The translations under genes and the position numbers were made by a program. DNA of 64,000 nucleotides from Cristatella mucedo (taxonomy: Eukaryota > Bryozoa > Phylactolaemata > Cristatellidae): contig WPIO01000112.1 in the NCBI GenBank assembly GCA_009760855.2, positions 78,501 to 142,500 of the forward strand, read 5' to 3'. Within the stretch, counting starts at the first letter, position 1; every line of letters begins with the position of its first letter. This document shows positions 56,823 to 64,000 of the stretch, one piece after another. Below the pieces are notes generated by a model. It searched no databases and was not told the origin of the DNA. It saw only the letters and a program-made list of their open reading frames with translations.

Positions 56823-58612
56823 AGTATCTCAATCAAAGAAGACAACAAGTCCACTGGAGCCTATTCCCACTGTCCTGCTCCTACGTTGCATTGATCTGCT
56901 GCTGCCATGCATAACCAACATCATTAATATGTCATTAGCCTCAGGTCAGGTCCCAGCACCTTTCAAAAAAGCTGTAGTCAGGCCACTTCTCAAGAAAGCT
57001 ACACTAGACCAAGAGAACTTAAGCAACTACCGCCCAGTCTCCCTTCTACCATTCCTATCAAAGACACTGGAACGGGTCGTGGCAGACCAGCTGAACTCGT
57101 ATATCGAAACCTCACACCTTGCTAGTAAGTTCCAGTCTGGCTTTAGAGCTAATCACTCCACAGAGTCAGCATTGCTTCGGGTATACAACGACCTACTTAG
57201 CAATGCAGACATGGGTAGAGTGTCTCTTCTTGTTTTGCTCGATCTTTCGGCAGCTTTTGATACCATCGATCACAAAGTACTTCTAGAGCGCCTCTCATCT
57301 TGCCTGGGCATCACTGGCACTGCTCTGCAGTGGTTCAGGTCCTATCTCAGTGGGAGACTCCAGAGTGTGGACGTGAATGGACAAAGATCATCTGAAGTAC
57401 CTCTAAAATATGGAGGACCTCAGGGCTCTGTGCTAGGTCCGGTCCTTTTCACCGTTTATACTCTCCCTCTCGCTGATGTGATTGCCAAGCACAATCTAGG
57501 CTTTCACTTCTATGCGGATGACACTCAGTTGTACCTTTGCTTTGATCCCTCCCAGCCTTCGAGCACCTCAAATTCTCTCAACTCACTTGCTGCATGCATT
57601 GATGACATCCGATCATGGATGGCAGCAAATTTTCTAAAACTAAACGATGATAAAACTAACTTACTAGTTATGGGCAAACCTAGTGTTATTCAGAAATTGG
57701 AAAGGCTGACTTTCAAAATTGGCTCTGCCAGCATATCTCCAGTTGCATCAGCTCGAAATCTAGGTGTCATATTCCAAAGCGACCTCTCGTTAGACGACCA
57801 CATCAGCTCCACAGTCAAATCAGCCTATTTTCAGCTTCAGAACATTGCTAAAATTAGGGCTTGTTTAGATAAGGATACCACGTCCAAGTTGGTCCATGCA
57901 TTCGTGACATCTCGTCTCGACTTCTGCAACTCTCTGCTTACTGGCCTACCAGCATGTGCGATCAGGCGATTGCAGCTGGTGCAAAACTCTGCAGCTAGGC
58001 TTGTCTGTCGTGAGCGTCGCAGTTGCCACATTACTCCACTTCTCGCCGACCTGCACTGGTTACCAGTCAAGCAACGGATTGACTTCAAGGTTTTGTCGCT
58101 CACTTTTAGGTCTCTTCATTCTATGCTCCAGCCTATCTTTCAGATATACTACCCCATCAGGCAAAGCATCGTACCACTCGCTTTTCGGAATCCAACAGTC
58201 TAGAAATACCTCGTACAAACCTTAAATCCTTTGGAGACCGTGCATTTAGCTCGTATGCTCCCACAGCCTGGAACTCCCTCCCGACCTGCATCAGAACATC
58301 CCCTGACCTGACCACATTCAAAAGAAACTTGAAAACATACCTATTTAGGACAGCATTTAGTGGGTCCTTGTGATTCGTCCTCGATGTGCTTATGCGTGCT
58401 GACACTGTTCATGCTGCCACTAACCACATTTGCATGCTGACCCAGTGCATGTAACCCCTAACCATGTTATTCATTTTGTTTGTTTTTCAAGCATGATTTT
58501 ACTTACTATTCTATTGCGTATCACTTTGCAGCAAATGTAAAGCGCCTAGAAAGAGATTAAGTTCTCTGAGGGCGCTTTATCAAGTGCAATATTATTATTA
58601 TTATTATTATTA
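56823..58612 (+). mobile_element. L2A LINE copy with the most intact RT
   Basis: 5'-truncated within the linker. It contains the whole RT, C-terminal block, 3' UTR and the tail 'gcgcctagaaagagattaag' near 58541, with an ATT run at 58590-58612. It closely resembles the 17.3-20.7 kb copy, to the point that indels between them can be placed exactly. It lacks the endonuclease region, so it could not move alone. Confidence 0.93.
56827..58374 (+). pseudogene. L2A reverse transcriptase, nearly intact (one frameshift)
   Basis: The open frame to 58203 gives the element's RT in order: LSNYRPVSLLPFLSKTLERVV near 57020 (shown here in part), FRANHSTESALLRVYNDLL, VLLDLSAAFDTIDH (motif A, near 57232), GPQGSVLGPVLF (motif B, with G in place of the V of other copies), FHFYADDTQLYLCFD (intact catalytic motif C, near 57508) and LKLNDDKTNLLVMG. 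The LVQNSAARLVCRERR C-terminal block is intact. Near 58125 one G is missing compared with the copy at 33.08 kb ('ctatgctcc' versus 'ctatggctcc'), which shifts the frame before the APAYLSDI codons. The true C-terminus is readable in the next frame up to a stop near 58374. The start is missing, so it is classed as a pseudogene. Confidence 0.93.
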
Positions 58613-58692
58613 TAAATAACGGTCCAAATAAGTGCAGTCTTTAATTGTCAATTCTGCTTTTTGCATTTTTGGTTACTTTTCCCTAATCGGGT

Positions 58693-58835
58693 TTACCTGA
58701 GCCGGTTTGGCCCAGTGGTCAAGGTGCTCGCCCCGACCAAGGTTTGGCCGAGGTCCCATGGCATATCTGAAGCGCCAGACTAGAGATCAAGTTCTCTTAG
58801 GGCGCTATACAAATGAATTATATTACTATATTAGC
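58693..58835 (+). mobile_element. SINE-2 copy with internal deletion
   Basis: A box 'tttggcccagtggtcaagg'. The usual B box region is shortened ('ggccgaggtcccatggcat'). Tail 'gcgccagactagagatcaag', then 'tagggcgctatacaaatga'. It lies about 80 bp downstream of the L2A tail. Confidence 0.85.
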
Positions 58836-58917
58836 TACATGGCTTAAAGAAACTACCAGGTCTGGTCACAAGGAATGGCCAACTAGGTAACTGGCAATGA
58901 TGTAAACAACATTATGG

Positions 58918-59035
58918 CCGTAATATTAATAATAATACATAGATATAGCGACCTCATAGAATTCAATCTCTAGGCAATTTACATTCGCTGCAAAGGAAGC
59001 ACAATCAAATGATTAGTGATAGCATGTGAAAAGTC
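58918..59035 (-). mobile_element. L2A LINE tail remnant
   Basis: 'taatattaataataatacat', then 'cctcatagaattcaatctct' and 'gcaaaggaagcacaatcaaa', form an L2A end in reverse complement. Only tail and part of the 3' UTR. Confidence 0.7.
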
Positions 59036-59745
59036 AAGGCACCACATTAAGAAAGATAGTTAGACCTACAAGCTCAGGAAACCATATATGCAAGGCTTGA
59101 AGACTGATATCAAAAGGACAAAGGCTTAGGTGGTATGTCATCGGCTTAGCCTCTCAGGCCTACAACTGCCAAATGCTGCTGACACTCAATATAGGAAGTA
59201 TAGAGCCAGAAATCAAGCAAAAGTATAATAATGAAACACCAAAAACCCACATAAGAAGCAAATGAGCTGCTTGCTGTTTTTATCTTATTTCTTCTTTTCA
59301 GCACAGCAGCAATGTTAATGTTCTCTGGGCGATTGCCTGACTATCAGTCCAATACACTCTAAAGCAAACGGCTAGCGCTTGAGCACCACTTCAACTATGT
59401 TTAGTCGTCACGGCATTGCAAGCCCAAATGACTTGTGGAGGCAGGGCACACAAAAATAGCACGACCGGCACGAGCCACAACACGAGCTCAAGAAGACACC
59501 ACACGCTCTTTGTCTAGCCTACTTCCCAAATTTAGGCCATGGTGTCGGGTTAAAATCAAATGGAAGTCAAGATTGGCAGAAACCGACACGAATCCTTCGG
59601 TAGGCACGGGTAGGGAAGCCGATCTCGACACGAACACAGGCTGATATCACCATGAAATCCTCTGGCTCAAAATTTAAAAATAAGCAACTTAACTTTTTCC
59701 TCGCAGAATCATTTTCATTCCTGCAAATCGCCCTTTTTTGAGCGC
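59036..59745. other. Unrecognised DNA
   Basis: No supported gene or repeat. Confidence 0.4.
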
Positions 59746-60005
59746 CTAAGCCTGCTAAAAGTGTGCACACATTGCAGCTTTCGGTGAGCATGCGGTTGCC
59801 AACAGACTTCATTTGATGCAATACAGAATTAAAATATCCAACGCAACAAAGAGATAGTAAGAAGCACAACAGAGTCAGAGGTCAGTCCAGGAAGTGACTA
59901 GTACAAAAGCTATAGCTACGGATGGCTGGAAAGGATGTGAAGTCAGCAGCAAGAGAGTGGATGTGGCTGCGTATGAACTGTGGAAGTGGGTTCTACATAG
60001 TCCTG
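59746..60005 (-). mobile_element. L2B LINE 3' end, diverged
   Basis: 'gcatgcggttgccaacagac' near 59790 and 'agaagcacaacagagtcaga' near 59860 match the reverse complement of L2B's C-terminal region. The tail itself is not clear. Confidence 0.6.
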
Positions 60006-60767
60006 CCACAGCGCAATATGGTTTCTGGTCTGAGCGACTCGTGGTGAGCATGACTATTTAGCATCCGCCTATCTGCTCCCGAATCCCCTCTGGCGACTCC
60101 ACTTCGCAGCTTCCTGGCCTGCTGGGGGGGGGGGGGAATTGAGGCACCAACTGAAGGTGGCGCTTGCACGTCGAGACTCCTCCTTCGCGCATCGCAATTC
60201 ACGTGAATTTAGACTGACTTACTTTGACTCTGGCCCGGGCACAAATATAGGTAAGGGCATGAGCCGACAACGTGCGCGAACATCTACAGTAAGAACGGAT
60301 GGAAATGGCTGGCTTGTCTGAGTAGGGGCGCCAGAGAGGAAGCGATGAAAAAACTCTCTACCTGGCGCAAAAATCCTCACTTTCAATCCGCATTTCAGAT
60401 TATTGAGCAGCGAAGGGTAACAAATGGCAGCGTGAAAATGTGAAGCAGACGTGCTTAACACGCCCCAGTGCAGCCAACCACTCTCTCGCAGAAAAGCAAG
60501 CGCTGTCGCGCCTGAGCGACGGCCGCCAGCCAGCCTTCCGCAAGCCAATCATCAAGCGTCAAAAAAAGACCAACGGCTCACCTCCAAGTACTTCCGCGCA
60601 CGACAGCAGTAGTGGCAACCAGACGCGTAACATTTCGACGCTGAGCCGCCTCGCCCGGAAGTAAGCAGCGTCCCGCTCTCGACGAACCCACTGACACGTT
60701 CCGGCTTCTGAGTGGACGGCTATATTTCGTCTCCGGCTTCAGAGAGCTGATCCTGCCAACAAACGCG

Positions 60768-60779
60768 TGCGCATGCGCT
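60768..60779. promoter_or_regulatory. NRF1-type palindromic site
   Basis: TGCGCATGCGCT contains the palindromic core GCGCATGCGC, the known binding motif of the NRF1 family, which is conserved in animals. It is inside the CpG-rich region. A splice-donor-like CGCAG/GTAACG follows at 60848/60849. Confidence 0.5.
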
Positions 60780-61265
60780 CTGTGACCCACCCGCCCGATT
60801 CCACCGGCGCCTACTGCGATACCGAGCCCGCGCCGTCGGACCGCGCAGGTAACGCCGCATTCGCTGGCAGCGTATTCGCCTCGGCAAAAGTAGGGACGTT
60901 GACCAGGTCCAAATCTTTCCACGAATTAGACTCCACCTTGCTGCTGCTGGTCCACGTCTCGCTTGCGGTCGTTAGTCATTAGTTGCGTTAGCTAAGTTCG
61001 CTGCACGATTAGATTATTCCGCGTTTGCCAGCCGATAACAGGTTTGCCCGCCTGCGCGGAGCAGTGACATCATCAGGGAGAACTGGCGGATTCCTTCAGA
61101 AGCGGATTACATAACCCAATCCGTCTTTTTTTCTCATTGCGAACTTTCCTCCGACCAGAGCTGGTTTTAAGCTACCACTTCAGGCAAGCGAGCAGAGCCC
61201 ACTGGGAGCTAGAGCGCTGCCGCGTTCGGACTCTCATGTAATATCTTCGACCTCGGACCGCAGAG

Positions 61266-61829
61266 ATGGACGTCCAGGATCACGCCAGCAACGGCGGCGA
61301 TGCTCACGCCTTCGATCCAGACAGGGTTCGTGCTCGCTTCTTGCTCAGCCGCAACCGCTTTCTGCCCGCTGCTAAAGGCTCCTGCCGCAGCGCCCGGCAG
61401 CGTCCGTGCGCTTCGCCGCCGGTTCGCACGCGCGGGCCCGCGTATAACCCGGCTCCATATGAGACAGCGTTTCGCTCGCGCGTCCCTTCGCAACTGCGTC
61501 GCGCCACAGCTAGTCGCGTGGGAGCTGCGGCCGCAGCTGACTGGACGGTCGGACCAACGTGCGGCGACGTCGATCGAGCCTGGAGCCGTTCGCCGTGTGG
61601 CTTCCCTCTCCCTCCCCCCCCCCGTCCGTCCGTCCGTCCGTCCGTCCGTCTGCTGCAGACGGCTGTCGCACGGGCGGCTGACTTCTTGCTGCCGCATTCG
61701 CTGCCCTCCTCGCGAGAGCGCTGGAGACCAACGCGGCGAGTCAGGTGCAGAACTGGCGACCACCACCTGTTGCATTCGTCGTGTGCCTATTTGTCGCCGG
61801 CATTAATAAGCTGTTTTGCTAATGATTAA
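61266..61829 (+). CDS. Candidate first coding exon (unproven)
   Basis: The ATG at 61266 has G at -3 and +4, a fair context, and lies in the CpG-rich region. The first residues, MDVQDHASNGGDAHAFDPDR, look like an ordinary acidic N-terminus. After about residue 20 the translation turns into Arg/Pro/Ala-rich low complexity, so if real the exon probably ends early, for example at GTTCGT near 61327, a weak donor. The full 187-codon frame overlaps a 188-codon frame on the other strand, and no family is recognised. Confidence 0.25.
   Translation: MDVQDHASNGGDAHAFDPDRVRARFLLSRNRFLPAAKGSCRSARQRPCASPPVRTRGPAYNPAPYETAFRSRVPSQLRRATASRVGAAAAADWTVGPTCGDVDRAWSRSPCGFPLPPPPRPSVRPSVRLLQTAVARAADFLLPHSLPSSRERWRPTRRVRCRTGDHHLLHSSCAYLSPALISCFAND
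61611..61652 (+). repeat. Poly-C and (CCGT)n repeat
   Basis: A run of about nine to ten C residues followed by about seven to eight CCGT units inside the CpG-rich region. Confidence 0.92.
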
Positions 61830-62661
<832 letters not shown>

Positions 62662-62707
62662 GGAGCGAGAATAGAAATCAGAGAGAAGGGTAGGGAGGGA
62701 GAGAGTA

Positions 62708-62708
62708 A

Positions 62709-62752
<44 letters not shown>

Positions 62753-62812
62753 GAAAGAGAGAGAGAGAGTGTGTGTGTGTGTGTGTGTGTGTAGGAGAGA
62801 GAGAAGGGGGTT
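62708..62812 (+). repeat. (GA)n / (GT)n compound microsatellite
   Basis: (GA)n at about 62713-62770, then a short (GT)n at 62769-62792, and GA-rich DNA beyond. Confidence 0.95.
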
Positions 62813-63487
62813 AGAGAGCAGTGGAGAGATAGACCACACTGAAGTCTTGCAAATTCGAAATTGTAGAGCTATTGCAATATTACTGAGTCTAATTTGGTGC
62901 AAAACCTACATTTGGCCCATACTGAAGGCTCTTAACTAAATAGTCTTAGGCAAGCCGGATGACAATTGGGTTTTGCTAGGAAATGAGCTTAGCCGGTGCA
63001 CTATTGTTTTCATACTACTGCACATGTCCGATTACCTCCAAAATGGACAATACAGTCGTTTTCAAGGTGCTGTAAAATGCAGAAATGCACCATTTAAAAT
63101 TAACTATAGGTATCGAAGATGCTTTCATTCGTTATTTTCCTGTTACATCTACTTTTTTGGATCGCCACCGTGAGAGGCATAACTTTGTTTGGGCACATTC
63201 GTTCTTTGAGTTTCCGTCTAATGTTTCACGGACGAATGCTGAGTACTCGTCATAAACAAGGGGTCGTCGATATTTTTTGCACTCGAGTATGTAGAATCAC
63301 TAAGCTTGCTCAAAATGTCGATGCTAACTCTTCGAACTTGCCTAGTTTTTCTAGTTACAAGCACTTTTACGAACGTTGCCTACTCAAGTGAACCCTGCGT
63401 TCTAATGAAATTTTACACATATAACCCTGAAATATTTATGGTTTATCTTGATCCCCATGGTGCAGGGATTTTTCGGACGAGCAATTT
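62813..63487. other. Unrecognised DNA
   Basis: Open frames of 66-90 codons on the plus strand at 62973-63391 have no known motif. Part of one (FVTSTFTNVAYSS) looks membrane-like but is too short to judge. Confidence 0.4.
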
Positions 63488-63701
<214 letters not shown>

Positions 63702-63739
63702 CTCCACAAAGCCATAAGGACTTAGCAGGTGTTGCATAA

Positions 63740-63865
63740 GAGTTTTCTATAGGGCACATCAAAAGCCTGAGCGGTTTTTGATGTGCAGAAGGTAGCCAAC
63801 TGACTTCATTTCAAGCAACACGGCCATCATCAGAAGCATAGCTGAGTTATGGCCTAGTTGCAGTA
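63740..63865 (-). mobile_element. L2B LINE 3' end
   Basis: 'agagttttctatagggcac' near 63740, then 'gaaggtagccaactgacttc' and 'cagaagcatagctgagttat', are the reverse complement of the L2B end. Confidence 0.65.
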
Positions 63866-63950
63866 AGCAATAAAGAATTGCCCGATGGCATGCCACTGGA
63901 TCAGAACCAGCATGTTGGTCATGGAGTGGGAGTACCTCATCACTGGACTA
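63866..63950 (-). mobile_element. SINE-1-like remnant
   Basis: 'gcaataaagaattgcccgat' and 'ggatcagaaccagcatgttg' loosely follow the reverse complement of the SINE-1 body and B box. Low confidence. Confidence 0.35.
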
Positions 63951-64000
63951 AAATCTGTGTCATAGACATCTGCAAATATGCATGTGTTTACATAAAAAAT

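Larger units (their letters stand above)
60440..61760. promoter_or_regulatory. CpG-rich promoter-like region
   Basis: In contrast to the rest of the window, this stretch is G+C rich and dense in CG dinucleotides on both strands. It is nearly free of the repeats that fill the surroundings. It contains an NRF1-type palindrome and a splice-donor-like site. In CpG-depleted animal genomes such islands usually mark promoters of broadly expressed genes. The long open frames on both strands here (up to 188 codons) are a by-product of high G+C. The gene and its direction are not established. Confidence 0.5.

Noticed and set aside
61209-61775. 188-codon frame on the minus strand in the CpG-rich region
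   Set aside because: Arg/Ser/Gly-rich low complexity with a competing frame on the other strand; high G+C lowers stop frequency, so length alone is weak evidence.

Overview
This is metazoan nuclear DNA, most likely from an invertebrate. The evidence is the absence of dense ORFs, decayed L2-group LINEs, two tRNA-derived SINE families, a hAT-type transposase relic, splice-like signals, long dinucleotide microsatellites and one CpG-rich promoter-like region. The species cannot be told from the sequence. No complete host gene is visible, and most long open frames are either retrotransposon pieces or translated microsatellites.

Four families explain much of the window; the names are mine. L2A is an L2-group LINE with an endonuclease/reverse transcriptase ORF and a 3' end running from a 'gcgcctag...gagattgagttctctgagggcgc'-type tail into (ATT)n. 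It has about 20 copies on both strands; the best are 17.3-20.7 kb (nearly complete coding region with several breaks) and 56.8-58.6 kb (5'-truncated, with one long open RT frame). L2B is a second L2-like LINE with a different 3' end, in which 'gctatac(a/g)aaactc' leads to an ACATT-rich tail. SINE-1 has a near-perfect tRNA B box and ends 'aaaagaggctgttgaatc'. SINE-2 has a tRNA-like head and a tail closely matching that of L2A, which suggests it borrows L2A machinery.

Layout: 0-3.5 kb, unrecognised; 3.5-4.0, L2A relic (-); 4.8-9.4, an L2A copy split by an L2B copy that is itself split by SINE-1, with a possible solo LTR beside it; 10.6-11.8, two L2A tails around a 5-bp minisatellite; 12.1-13.4, hAT transposase relic; 14.1-14.9, L2B; 15.1-15.5, a likely terminal exon (-) of a membrane protein; 15.8-16.7, SINE-1 copies and a C-rich minisatellite; 17.3-23.7, a cluster of L2A copies joined at their ATT tails; 24-30, mixed SINE/LINE relics and microsatellites; 31.1-32.4, microsatellites and a decayed reading frame with a perfect hairpin; 33-38.4, L2A, SINE-2 and an L2B copy split by a 3.2-kb element with ~420-bp terminal inverted repeats around about 14 satellite-like units; 38.4-41, little recognisable plus a polypurine tract; 41-46, L2A relics; 46-56, sparse SINE/LINE relics; 56-59, L2A and SINE-2; 60-61.8, CpG-rich promoter-like DNA; 62.5-63.7, long microsatellites.

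The most unusual object is the long-TIR element with a tandem-repeat core at 34.2-37.4 kb. Others worth checking are the shared SINE-2/L2A tail, the repeated joining of L2A copies at ATT tails, and a microsatellite that appears to have expanded from a CT-rich stretch inside the RT coding sequence. All identifications come from reading the sequence and known motifs; no database search was run.
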